Shown in pieces: positions 1 to 9,829 of a stretch of 64,000 nucleotides of DNA; position 1 is the first letter of the stretch; each line of letters starts with the position of its first letter. Origin of the DNA: HKST-UBA178 sp965223815 (GTDB lineage Bacteria > Pseudomonadota > Gammaproteobacteria > Chromatiales > Chromatiaceae). Where the stretch lies: positions 2,046,001 through 2,110,000 of the forward strand of contig OZ245019.1 in the NCBI GenBank assembly GCA_965223815.1, given 5' to 3'. Made by a program: the position numbers and the translations under genes. The notes below the pieces were generated by a model, which had not been told where the DNA came from, searched no databases, and saw only the letters and a list, made by a program, of their open reading frames with translations.

Positions 1-3000
1 ACCCGTCGCGGCTGGCTGGGCAAGCCGGTCGCAAATGTGTCGCCTGAGTTTGATGCGGGAGAAATTGCTCAGGTTGTCAGACAACGAAGTGCCCGCGTCC
101 TTGTTATCAGTAATGGTTCGGCGCTGGCGGGTTATGCGGGTATAGCCATGGCGCCTTCGCCCGCGGCATTGCGGCCTGACCGGTTTGGTCAACTCTTTAT
201 TCAATACGATTTGCAAATAGCAAAGGGTGCCGCGCACAGACAGCTGTTGCAGCAGTCACTTTTCTGGACATTGATCATCGGTGGCCTTGCCGTGCTTTTG
301 TGGCTGGCCTTCCACTTGCTGCTCACTCGTCGGGCGGAAACCTTAATACAAGTCGCTGAACGGCTTGCGGACGGCGATCTATCTGCTCGCAGTCGATTGA
401 CCGGTCGTGATGAACTAAGCCGACTAAGCCGGGCATTGGACACCATGGCGGGCAGCATTGACCAGACCCAACGAGATCTGCAGCAGGATATCGCAAGACG
501 CAAGCGGGCAGAACTGGCGGTAAGAGAAAGTGAAGAGCGTTTGCAGCAGATACTGAACGGTACCACATCAGCCATATATGTGCGGGGGCGGGACGAAAGG
601 TTTTTGCTTGTCAACCACGAGTTCGAAAGGTTGCTGAATACAACGCAAGAGCAGGTAGTCGGCAAAAATTTGGATGAGGTATTTCCCGCTGCCACGGCGT
701 CTGAGTTCCGCGCCAACGATAAACAGGTGCTGGAACACGAGCAGGTAATGGAGTTTGAGGAGCAGGTTGTCCTGACCGACGGCGTACATACTTACCTTTC
801 CATCAAATTTCCGCTCCACGACACAGGCGGGCGCTGCTATGCAATCTGTGGTTTCTCCACTGACATCACCCGCCGCAAGCGTTCAGAGTTGGCGCTGGAG
901 CAAGCTGCAGTAGGTCTATCCAGAGCACAGGGTGACGACGTCTTCCAATCGCTGGTGGCCCATTTGGCCAACGCATTGGGTACCGACTTGGCTTTCGTGG
1001 GAACACTGACTAGCAAAGATCGGATACAGACACGCGCGTTGTATGCTCAAGGACGGATCGAGAGCAATGTCTTCTATCCATTGGAAGGCAGTCCCTGCAA
1101 CAATGTCGTGGGGCAGGCGTTTTGTTTTTATCCCAACAATATACCGCAGCAATTTCCCAAGGATATGTGGCTGCGACGATTCGCCGTTGAGAGCTATGCT
1201 GCGGCCCCGCTGTTCGACTCGACCGGAAAAGCTCAAGGTCTAATTGCGGTGTCTCATAGCAAGCCATTGGGGGATCGGGAACTGGTCGAATCCATCTTGC
1301 AGATATTTGCCGCACGTGCGGCAGGTGAGCTGGAGCGGGAGTATGCGGGCCATGAATTGCGACAGTCCGAAGCAAGCTACAAGGGGCTTTTCAATGCTTC
1401 GGAAGATTGTATTTTTATCCATGATATCGATTCCGGCGCAATCGTGGACGTCAACCCAAAGGCCTGTGCGACCTACGGATACTCCAGGGAGGAGTTCCAG
1501 GCCATCGATGTGGGTAGTCTCTCTTCAGGTGAGGGTGAGTACAACCAAGATGGGGCGGCGCAAAAGATTGCCCAGGCTGTGGCGGGTAAAGCTATACAAT
1601 TCGAGTGGCATAGAAAGAACAAGGATGGCAGCCTGCACTGGGACGAAGTCTTTCTCAAGCGAGTGCAACTCGCTGGGGTGGACCGTATTCTTGCAATGAC
1701 CCGAGAAATAACCGCTCGCAAGCAGTTTGAACAAAGTCTGCGTGAGAGCGAGCGTAGGCATCGTGAGGCTAACCTAAAATTACAGGAGAGCGAGGCACTA
1801 AAATCAGCAATTATCGATAATGCACTACTTGCCGTAGTCTCAATGGACGATGAAGGGCGAATAGTGGACTTTAATCCTGCCGCAGAGGCAATGTTTGGGT
1901 ACTCACGTAGTAATGTGAAATATCGGGAACTGGCAGGCACAATTATTCCCGAACGCTGGCGGGAGCCACATCGACTCGGCCTGCAGCACTATAAGAAAAC
2001 ATCTGTATCAAGAACACTGGGTAAGCGTCTGGAATTGACAGCTATGCGCAGCAATGGCAGTGAGTTCCCAGTGGAGCTTTCAATCTCTGCAACGCGTATG
2101 GATGGCAACGACTATTTTACGGCGTTTATAGCGGACCTTACAGACAAAAAGCGCTCTGAGGCGGCATTGCTTGCGAGCGAAGAGCAGTACCGGGCGATTT
2201 TCAGTGCCTCTACAGATGGTCTGGCACTTTGGCGGGACGACGGTAAGATTGTCGACTTGAACCCGACTTTTTGCGAGATGCATGGATATACCAAAGATGA
2301 AATTCTGCAACTTTCCCCCACTGATTTCGTCGCACCTGACTCATTGCCGGCATTTGATAGATTCTTGTCTGCACTGAGCAAGGGCGAGCACTTCCGTATT
2401 GAGGCACGGGGCCGAAGAAAAGATGGCACGGAGATGGACCTTGATGTTCGCGCCACGCCGATGATGTATCGCGGCAGGCCTCACCAGCTAACGATTCTCC
2501 GCGATATCACAGAGACGAAACGCGCAGAGCGTGAACGGAGGGAGTTGGAGATCCAACTGCGGCAGGCCCAGAAAATGGAGGCGATAGGTCATCTGACAGG
2601 TGGAATCGCCCATGACTTCAATAATCTGCTTACCAGTATGATGGGATACTGTACTCTCGGAATAGAGCATCTTGACCAGGGACTTGATAAGAAGCTGGAG
2701 AAGTACCTGAAGCAAATCGAAAAGTCCGGGGAGAAAGCGCGGGACCTTATCCAGCAGATGCTCACCTTCAGCCGCGGGGAACGTGGTGAACCCCGGCCGT
2801 TGTCCTTGGCGACATTGATCAATGAGTCCTGCAAATTGATGCGATCAACCATTCCTTCCAGTGTGGAATTCCGCACCGACCTAAATAGGGACGTGCCCCC
2901 GGTCATGCTTGATCCCGTGCATGTCGAGCAAGTCATGATGAACTTGTGTATCAATGCCCGTGATGCAATGGACAGTCGAGGGGTGCTGAGTGTCGCGTTG

Positions 3001-3738
3001 CATGCCGTGGAAATTCACGACGGTGTATGTACAGCATGCCGACAGCGTATCAATGGTCAGTTTGTAGAATTGTCGGTCAAGGATACCGGATCGGGTATGC
3101 CGCCAGAAATTATGGATCGTATTTTCGAGCCTTTCTTTACGACCAAGGAAGTGGGTAAGGGCACGGGGATGGGGTTATCGACCGTGCACGGTATTGTGCA
3201 TGAGCACGGAGGACACATTAGAGTTGAGTCAAAAATCGGCGATGGCTCCGTATTTCATGTGCTGTTTCCAGCTTTACCGGAATCGACACTCGGCGACGAT
3301 CCTGAGTCCGCCGCTGCACAGGTATTGATACGACCGCAGATTAGAGCACACGTGCTGGTTGTGGATGACGAGCTATCCGTTGGTGAATTCATGAGTGATC
3401 TCCTGGAAAGTAGGGGCCTGCAGGTATCTTTGAAAACCAATAGTGAAGATGCCCTGAAAACTATTTCAGAGAACCCAACAGCGTTCGATCTTGTAGTCAC
3501 CGACCAGACCATGCCAGGATTAACGGGTATGGAGTTGGCGGCCGCGATCCGTGAACTGGGATCCTGTCTTCCTGTTATCCTCTATTCCGGCAATAGTGAG
3601 CACGTATCCAAGGAAAAACTATCCGAACATGGAATTCAGAAATTTCTAACCAAGCCAGTGGATATCGAGAATCTCTTTCACACTATTCAGGAGATACTGT
3701 CGAAAACCAGAAACGCCAGCTCTCATTCCCCCAAATAG
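1..3738 (+). CDS. Multi-PAS hybrid sensor histidine kinase (5' end outside window)
   Basis: Membrane-bound hybrid sensor kinase that would autophosphorylate and pass phosphate to its own receiver domain. The frame is open back to base 1 and no good ribosome site precedes the GTG at 37, so the gene starts upstream and its periplasmic sensor is cut off. Counting from GTG 37: transmembrane helix about 72-96, HAMP 97-150, PAS about 165-285, GAF-like 285-440, three more PAS domains 445-835, HisKA with H859 in the HDFNN box, HATPase 960-1080 (DTGSGMPPEIM and GTGMGLS boxes) and REC from about 1105 with D1156 as likely phosphoacceptor. It ends 70 bases before a convergent gene. The signal and the output partner are unknown; no regulator is encoded next to it. 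The class is certain, the function is not. Confidence 0.93.
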   Translation, partial: TRRGWLGKPVANVSPEFDAGEIAQVVRQRSARVLVISNGSALAGYAGIAMAPSPAALRPDRFGQLFIQYDLQIAKGAAHRQLLQQSLFWTLIIGGLAVLLWLAFHLLLTRRAETLIQVAERLADGDLSARSRLTGRDELSRLSRALDTMAGSIDQTQRDLQQDIARRKRAELAVRESEERLQQILNGTTSAIYVRGRDERFLLVNHEFERLLNTTQEQVVGKNLDEVFPAATASEFRANDKQVLEHEQVMEFEEQVVLTDGVHTYLSIKFPLHDTGGRCYAICGFSTDITRRKRSELALEQAAVGLSRAQGDDVFQSLVAHLANALGTDLAFVGTLTSKDRIQTRALYAQGRIESNVFYPLEGSPCNNVVGQAFCFYPNNIPQQFPKDMWLRRFAVESYAAAPLFDSTGKAQGLIAVSHSKPLGDRELVESILQIFAARAAGELEREYAGHELRQSEASYKGLFNASEDCIFIHDIDSGAIVDVNPKACATYGYSREEFQAIDVGSLSSGEGEYNQDGAAQKIAQAVAGKAIQFEWHRKNKDGSLHWDEVFLKRVQLAGVDRILAMTREITARKQFEQSLRESERRHREANLKLQESEALKSAIIDNALLAVVSMDDEGRIVDFNPAAEAMFGYSRSNVKYRELAGTIIPERWREPHRLGLQHYKKTSVSRTLGKRLELTAMRSNGSEFPVELSISATRMDGNDYFTAFIADLTDKKRSEAALLASEEQYRAIFSASTDGLALWRDDGKIVDLNPTFCEMHGYTKDEILQLSPTDFVAPDSLPAFDRFLSALSKGEHFRIEARGRRKDGTEMDLDVRATPMMYRGRPHQLTILRDITETKRAERERRELEIQLRQAQKMEAIGHLTGGIAHDFNNLLTSMMGYCTLGIEHLDQGLDKKLEKYLKQIEKSGEKARDLIQQMLTFSRGERGEPRPLSLATLINESCKLMRSTIPSSVEFRTDLNRDVPPVMLDPVHVEQVMMNLCINARDAMDSRGVLSVALHAVEIHDGVCTACRQRINGQFVELSVKDTGSGMPPEIMDRIFEPFFTTKEVGKGTGMGLSTVHGIVHEHGGHIRVESKIGDGSVFHVLFPALPESTLGDDPESAAAQVLIRPQIRAHVLVVDDELSVGEFMSDLLESRGLQVSLKTNSEDALKTISENPTAFDLVVTDQTMPGLTGMELAAAIRELGSCLPVILYSGNSEHVSKEKLSEHGIQKFLTKPVDIENLFHTIQEILSKTRNASSHSPK

Positions 3739-3808
3739 ATCAGAACAGAGCGCCCAGAGCATTTATCCTGCCAGGTTGCGGTCATACAAAGTGGATCGCC
3801 ACTGTAAG

Positions 3809-5548
3809 TCATCCATGTGCCACAGGATGAGTAATCAATAAAAGAATTACAGCAATGACTAACAGTATCGATAGACCTTTCCAAAATGTGGCTGGGCTGC
3901 GCTCCAGGAGTGGCGGTCGGTCTCTATTCAGAAATGCTGGATTGGGTTGTCTTAGGTCTTGTACAAACTCTGATACTTCATCGTAACGTCTATAAGGATC
4001 GGGGTGGACCGCTTTGCGAATCGCATCGTCTACCCAAGCCGGAATGTCGCGTTCACTATCGATCAGCGATTGGTAAAATAGTTTTCGTTGAGCTGCTCTG
4101 CTGGTAGCCTTTGCCACCTGGGTTCCAAATGGAAGGTTTCCAGAGAGCATCTGATAGGTGATTACTCCTAGCGAAAAAAGATCTGACCGCGGTGTTCCCG
4201 CCTCCCCAAGAAAATACTCGGGTGCAGTGTATTGCGTAGTACCTAGGATGTCTTGGTTTTCGGCAGTGCTCCCAATCTCGGTAATGCCGGCTATACGCAC
4301 GGAACCGAAATCGATAAGTTTTACAGTACCCGCTTTATCGATCATGATGTTGTTGGGCCGGAGGTCCTGGTGCAGTATCTCCTTGTGATGCAGCGAGTAG
4401 AGTCCCCTGGCGATCTGCTCCACGAGATTCCGGACTGTTTTGAGCTCAGGTTTGGGGTTGTCCGCAATCCACTGATTCAGTGTCTGGCCTTCGATATATT
4501 CAGTGACAATATAGAGGTATTGCCGCTTGCGTGTTCGATCGCAAGCTTTCAATATGTGTGCATTCTCGATGCGATGCGCAACCCACTCCTCCATGAGAAA
4601 GCGTTCGCGATACTCACTGTTATCGCGAAGGTCAACAGAAGGCACTTTCAGCGCCACTTGCCTCCCGGTGTCCAGATCCAGTGCCAGGTAGATGTGGCTG
4701 CGACTGCTGTTGTGTAATTCACGTACGATTTCATAGCCTTCGAACTCCATCCTCGGTCGCAGATCCGGTGGAAATGGCAGGGTTTCTGCCTGCTCAACCA
4801 GTTCACCGATGGTGTACAAGGGGACTTGCTCAACCCGTGCAATCTGGAGCGTGAGGTTATCAGTGCTTCCTCTGTTTATCGCCTCGTTTACGATTGACCG
4901 AGCAGCGAGATCGAGATCCTCTTCATGTTTGTCAAGAGTCTCGCAGACGAAGCCATCATCCACGAATTCGTAGACTCCATCCGTCATCAGTAGCAACGTG
5001 TCGTTGACTTCCACAGAGTAAGTGAGATAATCGATCTCCAGTCGGCTGCGCATACCCAGTGCCCGGCGTAGATACGATTTCTCGCGGGAAATCCATAGGC
5101 GATGGTCTTCCGTCAATTGTTCGAGGTGGTCTCCCGACAAATAGTAAGCGCGAGCGTCACCGATGTGGAAAACGTGCACAGTGTTCGATTTGAATATGAG
5201 TGCGGTGAAGGTGCATATATAACCGCGGTCCAGCTCATAGCGAAAAGAGCCGCTGCAGGTCTGCGCGTAGAGCCAGGAATTAATCGCCTGCAACACGCGC
5301 TGTACAGAAGTCTTTATTGACCAGGATTCGACAGTGGAATAGTAGTCCTCCAGAAAACTCTTGACCGAGGTTTCGCTGGCAATCTGACTGACATCGCTGC
5401 TGCTGATACCATCAGCGATTGCCATGGCGATGCCCTTGGAGCTCAACAGCGGTTCCTCCGGAATCACTGCCCCATGAAAATCCTGATTTACTGATTTACG
5501 TCCCTCGTCGCTACACTGACCGATGTTTACGCAGAGTTTTTTTGACAT
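3809..5548 (-). CDS. Bifunctional PP2C phosphatase / Ser-Thr protein kinase, membrane anchored
   Basis: A single polypeptide joins a PP2C-type phosphatase (about 1-240) to a eukaryotic-type kinase (270-535) and one C-terminal membrane helix (557-574). Visible phosphatase metal residues are D46 (ADGISSS), GD130-131, D190 (MTDG) and D230 (STDN). Kinase motifs are ALK (K301), HQDLRPNN (D395), DFG (413-415) and APE. HQD replaces HRD, but the catalytic Asp is kept. I chose the ATG at 5548 because the family begins close to the NQD motif; an upstream in-frame ATG lies at 5572 and neither has a strong ribosome site. It is the last gene of the nirB-nirD-FNT operon. From family knowledge, such fusions recur beside nitrate and nitrite assimilation genes in Pseudomonas relatives. 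Its substrates are not known; regulation of the transporter or reductase is an inference. Confidence 0.9.
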   Translation of the reverse strand: MSKKLCVNIGQCSDEGRKSVNQDFHGAVIPEEPLLSSKGIAMAIADGISSSDVSQIASETSVKSFLEDYYSTVESWSIKTSVQRVLQAINSWLYAQTCSGSFRYELDRGYICTFTALIFKSNTVHVFHIGDARAYYLSGDHLEQLTEDHRLWISREKSYLRRALGMRSRLEIDYLTYSVEVNDTLLLMTDGVYEFVDDGFVCETLDKHEEDLDLAARSIVNEAINRGSTDNLTLQIARVEQVPLYTIGELVEQAETLPFPPDLRPRMEFEGYEIVRELHNSSRSHIYLALDLDTGRQVALKVPSVDLRDNSEYRERFLMEEWVAHRIENAHILKACDRTRKRQYLYIVTEYIEGQTLNQWIADNPKPELKTVRNLVEQIARGLYSLHHKEILHQDLRPNNIMIDKAGTVKLIDFGSVRIAGITEIGSTAENQDILGTTQYTAPEYFLGEAGTPRSDLFSLGVITYQMLSGNLPFGTQVAKATSRAAQRKLFYQSLIDSERDIPAWVDDAIRKAVHPDPYRRYDEVSEFVQDLRQPNPAFLNRDRPPLLERSPATFWKGLSILLVIAVILLLITHPVAHG

Positions 5549-5603
5549 AAATAGCGAACATCCCGGCCCCATGAGAGGCCGAGATGCATCTTCTCTCCTG
5601 TAA

Positions 5604-6488
5604 TCAGGCGCGTGCTTTTAGTGACGTCTCCGTATTTGTCCGCGCGTTCACAATTGGCTCCTGGCCAGCGGTACGGGCTTTCAGGATGCGCTCTGGGCTG
5701 GTGCGCATATGGGTGAAATAGAGTGGCAAGCCAACCAATACGAAACCGCCGACCAAGTTGCCCAATGCTGTGGGCAACTCATTCCAGACAATATACTCCA
5801 CGAAAGTGAACTCGCCACCCATAATCATGGAAAATGGGAATAGGAACATGTTGACAATGGAGTGTTCCAAGCCCATGAAAAAGAAGAGCATGATGGGCAT
5901 CCACATTGCCATCATCTTGCCGCTGGCGGATGTGGAGATCATGGCACCTACCACACCCATGGAGACCATCCAGTTGCACAACATGCCTCGGATGAAGATG
6001 GTTAGCCAACCGTCCACACCATGTGCCGCATAACCGAGGGTGCGTGACTCACCGATGCTGCTGACTTTTTCCGCCAAAACCCCTCCATCAATGTTGTATC
6101 CGTATGTCAGTATAAACGACATCATGAAGGCTACAGATAAGGCTCCGGCGAAGTTACCTGTAAATACCAGCCCCCAGTTGCGCATTACCTGCCCAAAGGT
6201 TACCCCGGGCCGCCTTTCGATAAGTGCCAGAGGAACGAGGGTAAATACGCCGGTAAGCAGGTCGAATTTCATTAGATAGAGCATTATGAAGCCGACGGGA
6301 AATAGTATTGCTCCAACCAGTAGCGATCCGGTTTTGGTGGCGACAGTGATGGCGAACATAGCGGCAAGCGCTAAAATGGCACCCGCCATAAAGGCACGAA
6401 TCAGAGTGTCTCTAGTTGACATATACACCTTAGATTCACCCTGATCGACCATCTTCGATACAAATTCGTTTGGTTCAAGATATGACAT
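5604..6488 (-). CDS. Formate/nitrite transporter (FNT) family channel
   Basis: This 294-residue hydrophobic protein has about six membrane helices and the glycine-rich half-repeat pattern of FNT channels, which form pentamers in the inner membrane and move formate or nitrite. In the sequence, a GNFAGA segment near residue 112-117 and a second NLVGGF segment near the C-terminus match the two half-helix regions. The start ATG at 6488 follows a GGGAGGG ribosome site. It lies downstream of nirD and upstream of the PP2C/kinase gene on the same strand, so nitrite is the likely substrate (inference from context). About 140 bases separate it from nirD, enough for an internal promoter, though I recognise none. 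It appears intact, in contrast to nirB in the same operon. Confidence 0.93.
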   Translation of the reverse strand: MSYLEPNEFVSKMVDQGESKVYMSTRDTLIRAFMAGAILALAAMFAITVATKTGSLLVGAILFPVGFIMLYLMKFDLLTGVFTLVPLALIERRPGVTFGQVMRNWGLVFTGNFAGALSVAFMMSFILTYGYNIDGGVLAEKVSSIGESRTLGYAAHGVDGWLTIFIRGMLCNWMVSMGVVGAMISTSASGKMMAMWMPIMLFFFMGLEHSIVNMFLFPFSMIMGGEFTFVEYIVWNELPTALGNLVGGFVLVGLPLYFTHMRTSPERILKARTAGQEPIVNARTNTETSLKARA

Positions 6489-6629
6489 GGATAGCCCTCC
6501 CGTAGGTTAAAGGAAAAATGAAAATTTGGATCGCAGAATTTGTTGCCGTGCATAAGAGAGAATTGGTTCGCACTACTCAATCTCTCGGCGATGGAACCTT
6601 CTTCGCCTGATCAATATGGCGATTACCGG

Positions 6630-6959
6630 CTAGGCCGCCGCCACTTGGTTCACCAGGCCAAGATAAATGCGTCCAGCTTCCACCTTGACCGGATAACCGG
6701 AAGTACATCCTTTGTCCGGTGCTTTGGCCTGGCCGCTTTTCAGATCGATTTTCCAGTTGTGCAGTGGGCAGGTCACAGTAGTTTCGTGGACTATGCCTTG
6801 GGATATGGGACCCTGGCGGTGCGGGCATTCATCTTTGAGTGCGAATACTTCGTCGCTGGCAGTTCGAAATACCGCGATATCCACGCTGTCGGTCTTGATC
6901 ACCCGCGCTCCCAGCCGGGGGATATCGTCCAGTACTGCTATTTCAATCCAACTATCCAT
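6630..6959 (-). CDS. nirD: Nitrite reductase small subunit NirD (Rieske-type)
   Basis: Small cytoplasmic subunit of NADH-dependent assimilatory nitrite reductase. The 109-residue protein is one Rieske-like domain with the cluster ligands in ECPHRQG (C45, H47) and CPLHNW (C64, H67), so the [2Fe-2S] site is complete, as in the longer-lineage NirD proteins. It begins 32 bases after the end of nirB, in the same direction, and is intact although nirB is broken. If NirB is really lost, NirD has no obvious partner here. Identification is secure from motifs and order. Confidence 0.93.
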   Translation of the reverse strand: MDSWIEIAVLDDIPRLGARVIKTDSVDIAVFRTASDEVFALKDECPHRQGPISQGIVHETTVTCPLHNWKIDLKSGQAKAPDKGCTSGYPVKVEAGRIYLGLVNQVAAA

Positions 6960-6990
6960 CTATAACCTCGTGGATAGTGCTTGGCGATAG

Positions 6991-9423
6991 TCAGGCGGCA
7001 GAGATCTCGATTTTCTGGAACTCATGGGATTCGGCACCTTCGGCGCGGGCCTTCCATGGGTCGATCTGGGAAAACCTCTGTGAGTAGAGGAAGCGCTTGG
7101 CCAGTGCCTCGCGGGTTGGGGCGTGTTGTAGGGCGTCCCTAATGTACTGCAAGCCGACCCGTTCTACCCAGGGGGCTGTACGCTCCAGATAGCGGGCCTC
7201 CTCCCGGTATTTCTGGGTGAAGGCAGCACAGGTCTCCAACACCTCTTCCCCGGTTTCTACTTTGAACAATAGGTCGGACCTTGATGCCGCCATTGCCACC
7301 GATGTGCAGTTCGTAGCCCGAGTCAACACACACCACGCCAAAATCTTTGATTGTTGCTTCGGCGCAATTGCGCGGACATCCGGAGACTGCCATTTTGAAC
7401 TTGTGAGGCATCCACGAGCCCCAGGGCATCTCTTCGAGCTTCACCCCTAGCGAGGTGGAGTTCTGGGTGCCGAAACGACACCAGGTCTTTCCTGCGCAGG
7501 TTTTTTACCGGGCGCAGTGCCTTACCGTATGCGTGACCAGAGACCATGCCCGCGTCGGAGAGGTCTTTCCAGATTGACGGCAGGTCTTCCTTTTTCACAC
7601 CGAAGAGATCGATTCGCTGTCCCCCCGTAACTTTCATCTCCGGTACATTGTATTTTTCGCAGGCATCGGCGATGGCGCGTAAGTCGGAAGGGGTTCAGAG
7701 GCCACCGAACATTCGCGGAACCACGGAATAGGTCCCATCCTTCTGGATATTGCCGTGGGCGCGCTCGTTGATGAATCGTGACTGGGCGTCGTCCTCGTAC
7801 TCTCCCGGCCAGCTCATCAGCAGGTAGTAGTTCAATACGGGGCGGCAGGTAGCACAACCATCTGGGTTCTTCCACTCGAACAGGTGACGCACCGCCTCCA
7901 TATTCATCAGCTCGTGCTCTTTGATACCCGAGCTCACCTCGTCGTGGCTAAAATCGGTGCAGTCACAGATAGGCCGCTTGCTGGGAACCGCGCTGTAGCC
8001 TTCTCCCACGGTACTGGCGAGGATCGATTCAACCAGGCCGGTGCAAGAGCCACATGAACTGGACGCCTTTGTATGCGCGCGTACATCTTCCAGGGTGAAC
8101 AGCCCCTTCTTGACAATGGCATCGGTGATATCCCCCTTGCTAACGACGTTGCATCCGCATATCTCGGCCTCCGGGCCAAGAGATGCGATTCGCGCCTGGT
8201 CACCATGTCCGGCATCACCAAGGTCGTGTTGACCGAAAAGGATGGTATTGCGAATGGCACTGACATCGGTGTTCTCGCGAAGCATTTGGAAGTACCAGGA
8301 GCCGTTAAGGGTATCCCCGTACATCACCGCGCCCTTGATCTTGCCGTCACGTAAGACCAGCTTTTTATACACACCGGCGGCACGGTCCTGGAGCACGACG
8401 GTTTCATCGCCCTCGCTCTCATTGAAGTCGCCCGCAGAAAACAGATCGATACCCGTCACTTTCAGTTTGGTTGAAGTGACTGAACCCTCATAGCGCGCAA
8501 TACCGATATTGGCCAAATGGTTGGCCGCCACCTTGGCCTGGTCAAACAGTGGGGCAACCAGGCCATAACTGATGCCGCGGTGCTGGACGCATTCGCCGAC
8601 CGCGTACACCCGGGGGTCAAAGGTCTGCATAGTATCGCTGACAACCACACCATGCTAACAATGAATTCCCGCCTCCTGCGCCAAAGCCACGTTGGGCCGG
8701 ATGCCCACCGCCATGACTACCAGGCCAGCCTCGAGTTCACTGCCATCGGTGAACTTAACTCCCTGCACCCGATCGCCACCTGTGATCTCGGCAGTCTGCA
8801 TTCCCATAAGGAACTTCAGGCCGCGCTCATCCAGAGAGATCTTGAGCAACTCGGCCGCCGGCTTGTCCAGTTGGCGTTCCATCAGGCTGTCCAGTAGGTG
8901 AACAACGGTCACCTCCATGCCATTCTTCATCAGCCCATTGGCTGCCTCCAGACCTAGCAGGCCCCCCCCCTATTACGATTGCCTTCGAATGGCGTTCGGC
9001 GACCTCCAGCATGACATTGACATCGTCGACATTTCGGAAGCTAATAACACCGGCTTTTTGGTGTCCCGGTATTGGGATAATCAGCGGGTTTGATCCTGTG
9101 GCCAGAAGCAGTCGGTCATAGTCGTATTCTTGCCCGCTTTCGCTAATCACCTTTCGCGCAATTCGATCGATCCGGGTAATGGGTTCGGCAGTCTTCAGCC
9201 TGATACCGCTGTCTTCATACCAGTTGAGATCGTTCAGTACGATGTCGGTCAGAGTTTTCTCCCCGGCAAGCACTGGGGAGAGCATGATGCGGTTGTAGTT
9301 GGGATGCGGCTCAGCTCCGAATACCGTAATGTCGTACATCTCAGGTGCCAGTTTGAGCAGCTCTTCCAGGGCGCGTACCCCAGCCATACCATTACCGATC
9401 AACACCAGTTTTTCTTTATCCAT
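6991..9423 (-). pseudogene. nirB: nirB, large subunit of assimilatory nitrite reductase, multiply disrupted
   Basis: The encoded segments together cover a whole NirB of about 811 codons: FAD/NAD domain (GNGMAGVRALEEL at the start), two BFD-like [2Fe-2S] domains (CGC...CGSC; CDC...CATC) and a siroheme/4Fe-4S reductase domain (CRFGTQNS; SGCPRNCAEA). Reading along the gene I see five lesions. A run of nine Gs (8962-8970 on plus as Cs) puts the conserved IGGGLLGLEAAN region out of frame. An in-frame TAG lies at 8655-8657 after AGIHC. An in-frame TGA lies at 7695-7697 within GGL-TP. A run of six As (7501-7506) shifts the VKTCAGKTWCRF segment by one. A small deletion near 7272-7280 removes bases between GGIKV and DLLFKV. 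The homopolymer shifts could be sequencing errors; the two stops and the deletion are less easily dismissed. It is the first gene of the operon. Confidence 0.9.
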
Positions 9424-9498
9424 CTACCACGGGTCCCAAAACATTTGCTGTGCGAATCGCCGCGCAAGTGCAGGATTCAAATTTATTTCATCAGCGAA

Positions 9499-9516
9499 CA
9501 GCAGGTTTTGTGCCAA
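9499..9516 (-). promoter_or_regulatory. Sigma-54 (-24/-12) promoter for the nir operon
   Basis: On the minus strand the sequence TTGGCACAAAACCTGCTG has the -24 GG (9514-9513) and -12 GC (9502-9501) separated by exactly ten bases, with a perfect TGGCAC block. The predicted start of transcription is about 9489, leaving a leader of some 66 bases before the nirB ATG at 9423. A sigma-54 promoter is typical for nitrogen-regulated assimilation genes. Confidence 0.75.
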
Positions 9517-9598
9517 ATCGATTATTAAATAAATTACAGTAGGTTATGGGTAATCAACGATGCTCACTGATTCCCACCCGCACTAGAGTCGGGCAGCT

Positions 9599-9615
9599 CA
9601 CACCATCCTGGTGCG
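9599..9615. promoter_or_regulatory. NtrC-type enhancer site upstream of the nir promoter
   Basis: CACACCATCCTGGTGCG is a 17-base inverted repeat with the core CACCA-N3-TGGTG, matching 14 of the 17 positions implied by TGCACCA-N3-TGGTGCA. It lies about 110-125 bases upstream of the predicted sigma-54 transcription start, the usual distance for an NtrC enhancer. Only one good copy is visible; NtrC often needs two. Confidence 0.6.
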
Positions 9616-9829
9616 GTCTGGGGAGTATCAGTAGCTATAGGTCGGTGGCCTGGAAACAATTCGACGGCGCCATTACCCGAATACGAGGGGCGAAAAGTGG
9701 CAGTTAGCAGATCCCGGAAGAGGCTGCATGGTGTTACGGCAATGTTTGAAGCTATTATTTAATACGGCGCCCACAAGATATTGTGTTCGGCGCAATAGGG
9801 ATAGACATAGACATCTTGGAGGTCTAGAT

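Larger units (their letters stand above)
9424..9829. other. Divergent intergenic region between nirB and htpX
   Basis: About 400 bases without a convincing gene. It holds the sigma-54-type promoter and the NtrC-like inverted repeat described separately, both placed to drive nirB on the minus strand. On the plus side a GGAGGT ribosome site precedes htpX at 9830. I could not assign a clear htpX promoter; no good heat-shock (CTTGAAA / CCCCAT) pair was visible. Confidence 0.6.

Noticed and set aside
201..716. 171-codon minus-strand frame inside the hybrid kinase gene
   Set aside because: Shadow of a real gene on the opposite strand; Ser/Arg-rich composition and no domain.
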